Shown: positions 38,472 to 49,382 of the stretch, piece after piece
Layout: every line of letters starts with the position of its first letter
How positions within the stretch are numbered: position 1 is the first letter of the stretch
Notes under the pieces: model-generated
What the model was told of the DNA's origin: nothing
Seen by the model: the letters and a program-made list of their open reading frames with translations, nothing else
Databases searched by the model: none
Program-made: the position numbers and the translations under genes
Assembly (NCBI RefSeq): GCF_001640025.1
Contig: NC_031674.1
Location: 2,542,001 to 2,606,000, forward strand
Direction: 5' to 3'
Length of the DNA stretch: 64,000 nt
From: Sugiyamaella lignohabitans
Lineage: Eukaryota > Ascomycota > Dipodascomycetes > Dipodascales > Trichomonascaceae

Positions 38472-41387
38472 ATGAAGATTCCAAACTCTGATCTCAAACC
38501 ATACTTAGCATTGAATATGAGTAGTGGGGGTTGCTCAAGAGATACCCCAAGTCCTCCAATAATGGAGAGGCGATCAATGTCTTCGGTTTCTGCTGAAGAT
38601 GTTTATCTTCCAAGGATTGGGAGACGGAGCTTATCACCCCCCAGATTGATACATCGGTGGAAGTATACACATTCAATTATGAGTTTAGTTACGAGTGCAT
38701 CCTATGTTTACGCTGGTACAGAAACAGGAGAGATATTGATATATGATTTAGAGACTTATCAATTTAAGGAATCGTTACCGGGTCACAATGGTAGTATTTT
38801 CAGTCTGCTATTAACTTCGTGTGCCGCAACACCGACAAAGCCTTCTCACAACCTGCTGGTATCCGCCGCTAGCGACTCGTTGATAAAAGTGTGGTCATTG
38901 TCCACTTTATCCGAATTATACACAATTTATTCATATTATGACATTGGTGATATTTTCAGTCTTGCATGGTCTCAAGATTATCAGACATTATACTTTGGAG
39001 CTCAGAATGCCAGCATCCAATGGATCAAATTACATGGGGACGCGACTGAGGCTGGCACGAAACAAGATCCTAGTGGACTTCCTTCTGTACGATTTGATAA
39101 GTTTTTTGACTCGACGGGCCCCGGAGGCAAGTTATCACCCCAACAACATGCAATTAAACTTAAGAGATCATCTTCGTCAAGTCGTTCCTCATTTACGGAC
39201 CTCACTAAAGCCGGGTTGAGGCGAGAGAGCCCAGGACCATTCCAGACTTCTGGCTCACCGCTTGTAAATGAAAGGTTGCTTAGTTCCACTGAAAATGATG
39301 GTACCAATGACTCTGCTGTTGCTGTGGACGGAGATGTCTCATCTGTTTTCTCCTTTGTTAACGATTCGACAGATTCTTTCAATGCTAATTCGAATGATTC
39401 ATCACTGCTTGAAGTGCTACGAAGTAATATTGTTAGATTTGCGCATAATGGTTATATTCATTCAATGCTTGTTACTAAAACCGTCTCTACAAATAATGGA
39501 CTGGATGTTTTAGTTTCGGGTGCTGGCGATGGAACTGTCAAGATTTGGAATCTGAACAAAGGTAGCACCTTGCACCTGTTGCGTAGCTTAGAGCTTGAAA
39601 ACAGCATCATGTCAATGATTCGTGGGACTGATTCATTTCTATATTGTGGTCTAACTAATGGACAAGTGGTAATGTATGACATCGATACATCTCAAGTTTT
39701 GCGGGTCGACACGCAGGAGTCTTCGGACGTTATGGCACTTTGCGCAGTCGGTGAGAGTGTTTTTAAAGGGACTGCAGGACTTGTGCAAAAATGGGATCCT
39801 TCAAAATATTGCCGTTCAGAATGGAAAGCCCACAATGGGTTGACTCTGGCCATGGCTTTTTCTTCATACAAAAGCAACCCTGTTTTAATCAGTGGCGGTA
39901 ACGATGCTACTATTGCACTATGGGATATAAACAATACGGTAAAGACAGCTAGTGAGATTCCATCATTGGGTCCATTATCCATATCTCCTCCAACAGCTAC
40001 TCCTAATCTGACTTCTTCACCGTCAGTTGCAGAGCCACTAACAAATAATGTGGTTGCATTAGATAATGACAATATGATTCAAACTTTGACTGAGTTTGTA
40101 TCATACAAAACTATCTCGGGTTACGACTTTCGGCATTGGAGTGATAATAGAAGGTGCGCTACTTATCTTCGCAGCCTTCTTAATCATTTTGGAGCATCCT
40201 CTCAGCTTTTAGCGGTGCATCCTAATGGCAATCCCATTGTTTACGGATGCTTCTCCGGAATAGATAGCGGCAATAATTCAAAAAAGTCACGGATTCTTTT
40301 TTATGGCCATTATGATGTAATCACTGCATCTCGCTCTGATAAATGGGAGACAGATCCTTTTGACCTTACCGCTATCGATGGTTATCTTTACGGAAGAGGC
40401 GTATCTGACAATAAGGGGCCCATTTTAGCTGCTATTTTTGCGGTTGCAGAGCTTTTTCAATCTTCGAAACTTCAAAATGACGTAGTTTTTCTCTTCGAGG
40501 GTGAAGAAGAATGTGGTAGTACTGGATTCTCGGAAACAATTTTAAAAAATAAGGAATTGATTGGAAACATCGATTGGATTATTCTAAGCAATTCATACTG
40601 GCTTGATGATACTACGCCTTGCTTGAATTATGGATTGAGGGGCATTATAAATGCTTGTATAACAGTTAGTAGTGACAAACCGGACTTACATTCAGGCGTA
40701 CATGGCGGAGTGCACCGCGAACCAACCGTTGATATGGTAAACCTATTAGCCAAACTGACATCCGACGACGGAAAGATACTTATTCCTCAGTTTGACGACT
40801 CAGTACGACCCGTGGATGCTGAAGAGGATAAGCTTTACGAAGCCATTACTCGCACCCCTGGAGTCTTAGAAGATAAGGAAACACTGATGCGAAAATGGAG
40901 ATATCCCTCCATGACCATTCATGGCATAAACGCAAGCGGGCCAGGAAATACAACTGTTATCCCTGCATCAGTCTCGGCCTCAATATCATTCCGCATTGTT
41001 CCCGATCAAGATATTGAGCAAATTAAAAAGTCAGTCCAAGATTACCTTGAAGGATCTTTTTTGAAGTTCAGGTCTTCCAACAAGCTCTCGGTGAATTTTT
41101 CGCATGAAGCAGAACCATGGCTTGGCGATCCCACCAATAAACCATTTCAAATCCTGCGGCGAGCGTTGCGGAATGAGTGGCAAGTAGAACCACTCTTTAT
41201 TCGAGAAGGAGGATCTATTCCTGTTGTCAGAGTTCTAGAAAAGATATTTGATGCGCCTGCTGCTCAACTTCCCTGTGGCCAGGCAAGTGACCACGCGCAT
41301 TTGGATAACGAGCGACTTCGTATCACAAACTTTTTTAAAACTCGCAACGTATTCAAACAGGCTTTTACAGAGCTCTGCAAAGATTAA
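38472..41387 (+). CDS. DUG2: Dug2, WD40 + M20 subunit of the glutathione-degrading complex
   Basis: Partner of Dug3 in the cytosolic complex that cleaves the gamma-glutamyl bond of glutathione. The 971-aa product joins an N-terminal WD40 propeller (about residues 55-520, with repeats such as VSGAGDGTVKIWNLN and ISGGNDATIALWDIN) to a C-terminal M20 metallopeptidase domain (about 545-970). M20 motifs: GHYDV (His613), GRGVSDNKGP, FEGEEECGSTGF, DLHSGVHGG and the closing ASDHAHLDNE. The position usually occupied by a metal-ligand Asp (SDS/SDN) reads LSNSYWLDD, with Asn707. S. cerevisiae Dug2 is 878 aa. An alternative start at the next ATG (about 38517) would remove 15 residues. Confidence 0.95.
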   Translation: MKIPNSDLKPYLALNMSSGGCSRDTPSPPIMERRSMSSVSAEDVYLPRIGRRSLSPPRLIHRWKYTHSIMSLVTSASYVYAGTETGEILIYDLETYQFKESLPGHNGSIFSLLLTSCAATPTKPSHNLLVSAASDSLIKVWSLSTLSELYTIYSYYDIGDIFSLAWSQDYQTLYFGAQNASIQWIKLHGDATEAGTKQDPSGLPSVRFDKFFDSTGPGGKLSPQQHAIKLKRSSSSSRSSFTDLTKAGLRRESPGPFQTSGSPLVNERLLSSTENDGTNDSAVAVDGDVSSVFSFVNDSTDSFNANSNDSSLLEVLRSNIVRFAHNGYIHSMLVTKTVSTNNGLDVLVSGAGDGTVKIWNLNKGSTLHLLRSLELENSIMSMIRGTDSFLYCGLTNGQVVMYDIDTSQVLRVDTQESSDVMALCAVGESVFKGTAGLVQKWDPSKYCRSEWKAHNGLTLAMAFSSYKSNPVLISGGNDATIALWDINNTVKTASEIPSLGPLSISPPTATPNLTSSPSVAEPLTNNVVALDNDNMIQTLTEFVSYKTISGYDFRHWSDNRRCATYLRSLLNHFGASSQLLAVHPNGNPIVYGCFSGIDSGNNSKKSRILFYGHYDVITASRSDKWETDPFDLTAIDGYLYGRGVSDNKGPILAAIFAVAELFQSSKLQNDVVFLFEGEEECGSTGFSETILKNKELIGNIDWIILSNSYWLDDTTPCLNYGLRGIINACITVSSDKPDLHSGVHGGVHREPTVDMVNLLAKLTSDDGKILIPQFDDSVRPVDAEEDKLYEAITRTPGVLEDKETLMRKWRYPSMTIHGINASGPGNTTVIPASVSASISFRIVPDQDIEQIKKSVQDYLEGSFLKFRSSNKLSVNFSHEAEPWLGDPTNKPFQILRRALRNEWQVEPLFIREGGSIPVVRVLEKIFDAPAAQLPCGQASDHAHLDNERLRITNFFKTRNVFKQAFTELCKD

Positions 41388-41662
41388 TAGTGAGCTTAAA
41401 TTCCTGTTTATTTATTTTATATGAGCTATATTCAGCCAGTCATAGTCACCCCGATAGTAATAGATACAGTACTCTGATCTGCTCCTCTGCACTTCAGCCG
41501 TGTTGATAACATACGCTTTCTTCTGGCACTTCCTGCAGCGGGCTGATCCAACAATTCATGTAAACTGCAATTCGAAGATTGATGATTTGTTGATATTTCT
41601 CTCAGCTTATTGCTCCGTAAGAAACCCCCGCTATCTATTTTCCTTAGACGGACACAGAAACT

Positions 41663-42770
41663 ATGGTAAGTATCTTTTGGCTTGCTTATGGAGGGCAATT
41701 ATATCTAACTTTTCCAGGGCAAACTGGAGTCCATGTGGGCCTCGGTTGAAGACGATGGGAAACAAGAGAAACCAGAGTCTCCCAAACGAAGAGACCGCAG
41801 TCAAATAAGGGGGGTAAATGATAAGGAAAGAGTGATTAAAGTAGAAAATGGTGAAAAGAAAGAATCTAGTCGCAGTAGCTTAACGGATGCTTCGAAAAAT
41901 GGTACTAGAGGAACTAAAACGAACCCATCTGCAGAGATTGAGACAGAGGCAATAAAAAATCTCTCATTAAGGTTCCATCCGCGAAAAGGAGATGGAGATG
42001 GGGACCTGTCAAACTTACCCGCTGATGATGCGTTAGAGCGAAACGTGTCGAACTCCACAACAGCGCGATTGAAACCTAATTTGTCCCCACAAGCTAAAAG
42101 TATTGAATTTTTAGAGTCAAAGATTGACAAAAGATTAGAGCGCTCTGTTCAAACAAAATCATCACTGAAAGACTCGCGATGGGCCAATAGCGATGGGGAC
42201 GAAGTTAGCAAACACACAAAGAAAGAATTATCAGAGACGAGAATATCACGGTCATCTGACTCAGAGATCAAGAATCCTAGATTTGTAAACCACGAGAAAC
42301 AAATAGCAAATAAGGATAAATCACGAATAGCTCAATCTGGACATAAGACCCCGATATCTCTTAGTCACGGTGATAAGCATTCAAAGCAGGCGAATGAGCC
42401 CCACGAAATAAGCAAGCATTCACAAGAACGAGAAAAATACAGGATGAAAAAGCTATCAGCGGATGAATTGGAATGGGATAGAAATGACAATGACGAAAAT
42501 CGGCATCGCGAGCTTCTCGGACATCGCAAAAATGATCAGCGCACACGCACAGATAGGCAACCAATTGCCAAGGTACAAAATTCAAGGAGGCAGAGCGTTG
42601 AAAATCCTCACGGGTCTAGTAAGAGTTCTTCACTATTACAAGAGTCATTGCAACCTTCTGCAGAACACAAAAAGACTCCTACAGAGGAAGAGATAAAGAA
42701 GGCGGAACAGGATATTGCGAAAGTTTTGTCTGGTGGTCTCAACTGGGCCGATGACCTCGATGATTTTTAA
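41663..42770 (+). CDS. Charged, disordered protein, unrecognised; ATG-only first exon
   Basis: I do not recognise it. Exon 1 is the ATG alone (41663-41665), the intron 41666-41717 (52 nt; GTAAGT, CTAAC, CAG) and exon 2 41718-42770; 351 aa starting MGKLESMWASVEDDGK. It is very rich in Lys, Glu, Ser, Arg and Asp, has no hydrophobic core or membrane segment, and ends GGLNWADDLDDF. Short aromatic motifs at both ends (WASVEDD and NWADD) look like peptide-binding motifs on a disordered linker. The spliced start is preferred because it has good splice signals; an unspliced start at ATG 41733 would lose five residues. A nuclear or RNA-linked role is possible but not shown. Confidence 0.75.
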
Positions 42771-43004
42771 TACCTGATTAGGGATAAAAAATTGTGATGC
42801 TAAGTTAGAATTTTATATATTATCTGCAGCGGTTGTGAGCATATGCACAGATAAGTTTACCTACATGCAGTAAGTGCCCGATAGTTGCCCTGACTACCTA
42901 ATGTTTAGGTCTCATGCATCCGTTAAGGAGTAACACAATACAGAGCAATAGGGAGCAGTGCAAAATAATTTCCGGCTCCCCATACGTATACTGCCAATCT
43001 ACTT

Positions 43005-43889
43005 ATGTCGTTACTAGAGTTATATGGCAGGTTCTGCCAAGATCCGAAGGCGGAATATCTAGCTTATGCTGCCGTAATGGCATATGTCAGTTCTGGGTTG
43101 GAGTTTAACGGCCAAGACGACATAGTGAAGCAACTACAAAAAGACAGGCAGGAGGTGAAAAGGCTAGACAATGTAATATCGAAGCACCAAACAAACTCGG
43201 CTCTGGTATTGGAAACTGAAACATCTTTGGAATTCCTACGGGGACCGGGCTCTTTTGTTCCTACTCTCAGTAGTAATCTTGTGGTTGATGAAAGGGCCAC
43301 TATAGTGCTTGTTCACATTGTTGCTTTTGATAGCAATAGCAAAATCTCTGGAATCAAATTTATATGGGATCAAGCTACTTTATTGAAGCAGCTGAATGTT
43401 ATAGGAAACCGAGGAAATGCTTGGCCCATATGTAAAGGACAGGACCAAGCCAAACTTTCTAATAAAGTTCAACAGAATATTAGTGAAAGAGGACATATTG
43501 AAAATTCTATAAGCTTAAGTGACAGGGCTGTCCAACCATCTGGGCAAAATAATTTGGTGTCCGAAAATCAACCTCTACGATCTTCTCCTGCTAGCCCAAA
43601 TTACAATACGTCACAGAACGGTATGCCATGTCGTCTTATTGTCAAGGAATCTTCGAAGGATTCTAAAGCGATGACAACAAACATTCACAGCGATACGCAG
43701 TACCAGACTAGGCCCAAGCCAAGAGCAAAAGAGGTATATATTAATTTATTCTCTGAAGAAGATGACCTTCCTGGATATACGCGAATTATTGGGGGTGGAG
43801 GTGGTGGCTATGGTGATGCTAGAAAAGGTCTCAAACCATCTTGGCATTGGGGGGACGAAGGCAGTCAAGAAAATTCTATCTTTCCCTAA
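43005..43889 (+). CDS. Conserved fungal NTF2-like domain protein
   Basis: The 294-aa product starts MSLLELYGRFCQDPKAEYLA and contains, at about residues 65-145, VLETETSLEFLRGPGSFVP, ATIVLVHIVAFD, KISGIKFIWDQATLLKQLN and GNRGNAWPICKGQDQ. This succession is typical of a widespread but uncharacterised fungal NTF2-like family (a cone-shaped alpha+beta fold). The C-terminal half is disordered and ends in a conserved-looking block YINLFSEEDDLPGYTRIIGG and a glycine run. Function unknown; the NTF2 fold is used for binding small molecules or partners. The ATG at 43005 is the first of the frame. Confidence 0.75.
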   Translation: MSLLELYGRFCQDPKAEYLAYAAVMAYVSSGLEFNGQDDIVKQLQKDRQEVKRLDNVISKHQTNSALVLETETSLEFLRGPGSFVPTLSSNLVVDERATIVLVHIVAFDSNSKISGIKFIWDQATLLKQLNVIGNRGNAWPICKGQDQAKLSNKVQQNISERGHIENSISLSDRAVQPSGQNNLVSENQPLRSSPASPNYNTSQNGMPCRLIVKESSKDSKAMTTNIHSDTQYQTRPKPRAKEVYINLFSEEDDLPGYTRIIGGGGGGYGDARKGLKPSWHWGDEGSQENSIFP

Positions 43890-44087
43890 CTTGCTCCATT
43901 GACTTAGAAATTGTGTATTTACTTATTAATTTAATAATCATAACAAGATCACAATCAGCGAACGGCTGGTTTTATATAGATAAGATGAAGATCATCTATC
44001 ATACATATACGCAGGTCAGTGTATCATCCATCACCTGAATCATCGTTACTGGTACTGAGCAAGTCAGTAATCGCCAATCCAGTATTA

Positions 44088-45062
44088 ATGACCATACGTT
44101 TACGATTGAATTTTAACATATGTTCGTACCAATTGATTTATCTGTCCAAGGGCAACAGATCCCAGGCTCATCTTATGCCTGTTCTGTTTTCACACAAGTT
44201 CCCTGGTAACCTGCAAACAGAAAGGAGCCCTTTTTATCGCCAGCTGAGCTGTCGTGGATTCAAGACTAAAACGAAGAATATTTTGAAGAATGATTCTGAA
44301 CCACTTCCCCATGTCCAGTTGAGTCAGCGTGGACGTCCACCAAGTTTACGAACATCTATACTCCTGCTTTTTTCAACTATCATGGCCGTTGGGTCCTACT
44401 GTTTTTATAAGGTGGGATATAGAGGCGATACAGTATTTATACCCTTATGGATATCCTCCAGGAAAAGAGCTCCATATGGATCAGAGCTTATCAGAGAACA
44501 ATTCATTCAAGATATGCTGGAGAAACTGCACGATCGTCTATCAGTAGATGAGGAGGTCAATAGATTACTAGGAGTTGCAATTGAGTTCCCAGGGGCAAGC
44601 CAGGGTACAGATAACCAAGATAGTTTTGATATTTATGTTAGGTCTTCATCAGCTGGAATAACCGGTGTAATGATTGAGCCATCGATGGCAAAGAGGGAGC
44701 CTCGAATGCTATCTTTGCCTTACAAGTTGTCTTTTGCATCCAGACCGTTCTCTTCTCGTTCATCTGGCTTTGACAGATTATTGCAACCATTTCTTCCTGG
44801 GGAGGCCGACTCAGAAGATGCAAATGTTTTTCCCGGAGACAAACCATCATATTATGAAGCTGTTTTGGATGGTAAGATCAGAGTGCGGTCGTCTTGCTCT
44901 GACATACGTGCTAGGAGTTATTACCGTATAATAGATGAAGGAATTCTCCAGTTCAGAGCCACCCGTAGCCTCTCCCATGCTAATGCCACTCCTCGATTTA
45001 CCCATGCAATACTTACATATCAAGACAGTAAAGGTACGGAGCAAACTAAACGATTATGGTGA
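44088..45062 (+). CDS. Probable mitochondrial inner-membrane protein (Aim39-like?)
   Basis: From the ATG at 44088 the product is 324 aa; a second plausible start is 44175 (MPVLFSHKF...). Both give a basic, Arg/Ser-rich N-terminus resembling a mitochondrial presequence (SCRGFKTKTKN). One transmembrane helix follows (LRTSILLLFSTIMAVGSYCF), then GYRGDTVFIPLWISSRK and a soluble domain with a beta-rich end. The helix followed by an FIPLW motif recalls fungal Aim39-type proteins, but I am not certain. It is the last gene before the AT-rich desert. Confidence 0.6.
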   Translation: MTIRLRLNFNICSYQLIYLSKGNRSQAHLMPVLFSHKFPGNLQTERSPFYRQLSCRGFKTKTKNILKNDSEPLPHVQLSQRGRPPSLRTSILLLFSTIMAVGSYCFYKVGYRGDTVFIPLWISSRKRAPYGSELIREQFIQDMLEKLHDRLSVDEEVNRLLGVAIEFPGASQGTDNQDSFDIYVRSSSAGITGVMIEPSMAKREPRMLSLPYKLSFASRPFSSRSSGFDRLLQPFLPGEADSEDANVFPGDKPSYYEAVLDGKIRVRSSCSDIRARSYYRIIDEGILQFRATRSLSHANATPRFTHAILTYQDSKGTEQTKRLW

Positions 45063-46017
45063 GCTAATTTTTAATCTATTAATCAAAGTACAGTTTAGAC
45101 TGTATTTTATCCTTTGAGCCGAAGTTCTCAGATACAATCTAAGAGCAGTATGCTATTTCGAGCCCCAGATCTTAGCCAGTTGCCTCATCATAGTAACGAT
45201 TGTAAGTGGTCTACACCAAATTGCGTAGGAATTTAGTTCGAGCCCTAAATTTATATCCAAACAATCATATATATATAGCAAGTATACTCTCTTAGGTTAT
45301 CCTGTCGTCGCATTTACTAAACAAGAAATAAAATATTGTTGGTATTGTATTTAAAATTCTCCAAATCTTACCAGTTATCCATTTATATATCTCACCGAGA
45401 CATGTTTTACGGTGGATTGCCATACAATTATTCACTCGCTTCGGCCCCGATTATTCTTTTTTAGTTCAATTGTGTTACTACTATTCTACCGAAGTGTGGA
45501 CTGACTGCCAGAGACAGCTGATGAGAGAAGAGACCTCAAAAGTTTGTGCTGGCAGCTCCAGATTCAGCTACATAGATATCTTACCGTTAAAAAAAAAAAA
45601 ACCATATCTAAATCCCGGAATTTCAACCCGATCCCTTTTCGATGTATGAAACGGTGTATAAGATCTACTACTAGCCCATGACTAACTACTGCTTAACGCA
45701 GCCGTCCCACCTCAATTTAATATGATTGTTTACCAGGACTTATGGGCAAATATATATACTATATCAGTATTTGTGGTGAATCTAATCATTATATGCAAAC
45801 GAAAAAACCGAAAACGTAATAATGTTTAGTTCAAAGTAATGAAACCATCGATTATTTATTTAAACACAATTCATATCCAATAATCGTGGACAAAATACCT
45901 TAACATTCTATTCATCAATCACTCAGTACACCCTATCCTTGGAAATAGAAGATATTGAATTTCTAAAATGAGAATAAAACAAATTGCAGATCTACTAAGT
46001 TAGAAGTATGATACGAG

Positions 46018-46048
<31 letters not shown>

Positions 46049-46049
46049 T
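46018..46049. repeat. TA microsatellite
   Basis: Alternating TA run interrupted once by GT, inside the AT-rich desert. Confidence 0.8.
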
Positions 46050-48130
46050 ATAATACATAAACAAAAATTTATTATAAATATAAAATTGGCTAAAATAATT
46101 TAATTTCAAGGCAAACCAAAAACCAAAGCAAGTAGATTTTTCTATTTACCATCTATCTTCGTTTAAGTTTTCACTGTTTTTTAGCATTCCAGCAATATAT
46201 ATGCTTCCTCCGAAGTAACACTGCTACATATTTACATGTATGGTCCGGTCCGTTCCTTTGAAGGTTTAGGTGGCCAAGCTATCATTTACTCTTTCCAATA
46301 AAACAGTGATAACTAGCAAAATTTCTAAATATACGCTGCCTATATAAATATATATTTATATATACATAGTCAACCAACCCATTCATTTTGTAAAATCTCA
46401 AACTATATATATACTCAGTCCAGTTATCATCTTTTTTTTTAATCAATAGTAGTACACTATCACAGAGTGGTCGCTATAAATTTTCCTACCAAGTAAATTA
46501 TCTAGCTTTCTTTCTACATTTGAATAAATTCTCGATCAGAGTATATATATAATCAGTTCATTACAGATCAGGAAAATTACTAACTAGTCAACACAGGTTT
46601 TTATTTATGTTGGAATCGATTGATTAAGATTTAAACCTAAATACAAAAATGAATACTCTTCTATATATATAGAGAAACAAATAGCTACTCTCAATTTTCT
46701 ATTTCTTCTATACTGATGAGGTATTCTTGGTTGTAATATTGGAAATAACTCTATACTGATGTGGCACCTCACATTACAAATTGGCTGAAAGTAATTGTCT
46801 ACTTTGTCTTAAAAGTACTGGTCACTATATTTTTATTCTACATGCTCACTGGACTGAACTGAACGAAATAAGTACTATACTTAAAAGTTAGGTGATTTTC
46901 GTTTATATGTTCTATCAGATACTAGTTTACCATTAGTTATTATTGTAGGGTTATCTAAAGCAGCTCGTAGTATCGTTTAGGTTTTGTCTTAAATAAGTTT
47001 TTAATTAATTTATATATAGATCTTTTTAAGCCAAAGAGAAGATAATAATACTATCTATTTCATATATACCTAAAGATCGCATATAAATAATAAGTAATCG
47101 CTATTTACTTGTATTATATTCATATATTTTATTTCTATATTTTATTCAAAGAAAGTACTGATTATGAAGCAGTATATTATTTTAAAACAGTTGAGTTTAT
47201 TTAATAACAATAGTGAAATATTCTACATATATTAAAGCAGAGTCCTGTTCAAAGACGAGAACAATTGCCACTGCATAAAATATTTTTTAGAATGGTTCAC
47301 AACTCCTTTATATGTTAAGCTCCCAAAAAAATATTAACTACTACTCGGTATGTTATATAAAATCTATCAAAGTATAGATAGATGATTACTTCGTTGTGGA
47401 GATGTTTACTATCAATTCATTTCTCTTATTTACTAACAGAAAGAAAACAAAAAATATTTCTAGACTAATTCTAGAATAGAAATTTTATGCATTTATCAAA
47501 AATATTCGTCTTGATTGTTGGCTCTTAAAGCTCTATTGTGATGAATTAATTTAATTGTAATTGTTTGTTTTTCCAATCAATGACTTGAAGACAAGCTAAT
47601 AAAATAATATGATAAATGTGCAATTTTCATTGATATTTATTATTTTCTATGATATAACAGTAAAAATACAAAAAAACCCGTATAATTATTATTTCTTCAA
47701 TTCCTCATGAAAGTATGATATGACCTACCTAATATTGAATAAGTTGCAGGCAAATAATTGAGTGAATATTAGTAATAATGAGCGAAGACACGATTTTTCA
47801 ACAGAGGACAGAGAACTATTCCCTAATTTTGAAACTATTATATTAAGTTTTGTTATTCTAATTTAATATCAATATATCCGCCCTGATATATCTGTTTCGT
47901 GAAATGAAATACATAGTGTAGGGAGTTTGGCATATATCTCTACCGAATGTGAATGATCTCTCTTCGCGGAACAAATGTAATATTTGTCCATTTTTTAGGC
48001 TTCATTAATACAAATTTGAATCCGCTGCAATAGCAGTCCTTACTCGTCATGTCCTAATAATTATTGATTTGAATTTTTTATAGTCGATTTGGTTTGTGAC
48101 TTCTAAATTGACATAACTACTTGGCTATCA

Positions 48131-48158
48131 TTAAAGTGAGGAAATTAAAGTGAGGAAA
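48131..48158. repeat. 14-bp tandem duplication
   Basis: TTAAAGTGAGGAAA occurs twice, directly adjacent. Confidence 0.85.
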
Positions 48159-48907
48159 TGGGAATATGAATATTTTGAATGAGCTAATAAAATCCATATA
48201 GATATGATTTATTATATTATAATATTTATATTTACTAATCATGAATAAAAATATTTTTAAATATGCGAAGAAAAAAAATCTATATACGATTCCGTATTTA
48301 TGTGTTTTTTTAAACCTTCCTACTATTTTCCCCGTTCAAATACATATTTATTAAAACTAGCTATAACGATTGAAAATTGTGGAGCTATTCCTACTGTCTT
48401 CAGAAGCATAATATTATTAACCAAGACACGGGGTCGGCAGGCTTTTTTTTGTACCTGGGAGGAAAAATTATTTGTTATTATGGCGCAAACCCTTCGGAAC
48501 TAAAATACAGGATTTACTAACGTATGATGGATGGATTAAGAATAATAGCATCTTATAGATGAATCTAGCCTAATAAATTAATTGAGCCGATAGCTAATAG
48601 ATATATATATAATTAATAAAATTTAATAATTAAATCGATATCGTTCAGCTGATTCTCCTTATTGTGTATGTGTTACTTTTTTTTTTTATTATATTGTATT
48701 ACAAATTATCACTCCAATAGCTAGGGAATTTTTGCTTCCGATGTTCCTTTCTTGGATGGATGGTTTGAATGGTTATTAGTCTGGTGTCTCATTATTTTTT
48801 AGTTAAATAAGCTCCAGCAATTGTTTTATTTCTGCATTCTGGTTCTCTATATATGTCCAGAAAGAAAGGGGGTGAGTTCGGTGAAAGATTTTCAGTTCAG
48901 CTTAGTC

Positions 48908-48956
48908 CGCTCGAGGAGCTACGGGGTCTGGGGCCGAGCCCCAGCCGCCGGAGGCA
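48908..48956 (-). repeat. GC-hairpin element, copy 18 (truncated)
   Basis: Hairpin 1 is perfect, with loop CGA. The second hairpin is lost: the end reads CGCTCGAGGAGCTACGG. It is the only copy between 24.7 and 59 kb. Confidence 0.85.
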
Positions 48957-49382
48957 GACCCCGCTCACCGAGAAATCACTGCTATTCTCCAGGGCCTTTT
49001 GGATTAGGATATTCATTTGAAAATATTATTATTTATCATATAAAAATAGTCTACTTTACAAAGCAAGACGCCAAAAGATGCCAATTAGTTTTGTCTACTC
49101 CACTCATATAACGAGGATTATAGGATAATTATAACTTTCTCATCATACCTACATTACTGCAGTTATATGTTGCAGAAAAGTACAATTAGCTAATTGACAT
49201 AGGCGCTAGCAACTTTTACCAAAGTAGAAAACCTATGTCAATAAATAATATAACTCTGCATGGCGTGGTGCTGTTGATAAGATAACGACCGCATACGGCT
49301 GTAGTATAATCTAACTGATCAACATGCTGTACCAAGCTTGATAAATGTTAGGCTGGTAATTTTGATCCATAAACTTCATCCA

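Larger units (their letters stand above)
45063..49382. other. 4.3-kb AT-rich gene desert (centromere/origin candidate)
   Basis: Strongly A+T-rich, with no frame above about 100 codons, runs of alternating TA (46018-46049), poly-A/T runs, a 14-bp tandem duplication (48131-48158) and a truncated GC-hairpin element at its right side. No tRNA, rRNA or ncRNA gene was recognised. Flanking genes are both on the plus strand. Confidence 0.6.

Noticed and set aside
45577..45670. ACCCGATCCC-containing stretch also seen near 25755
   Set aside because: Shared string is only about 10-12 bases and no structure or longer repeat surrounds it.
48300..48503. 67-codon frame in the AT-rich desert
   Set aside because: No recognisable features; expected by chance in 4 kb.
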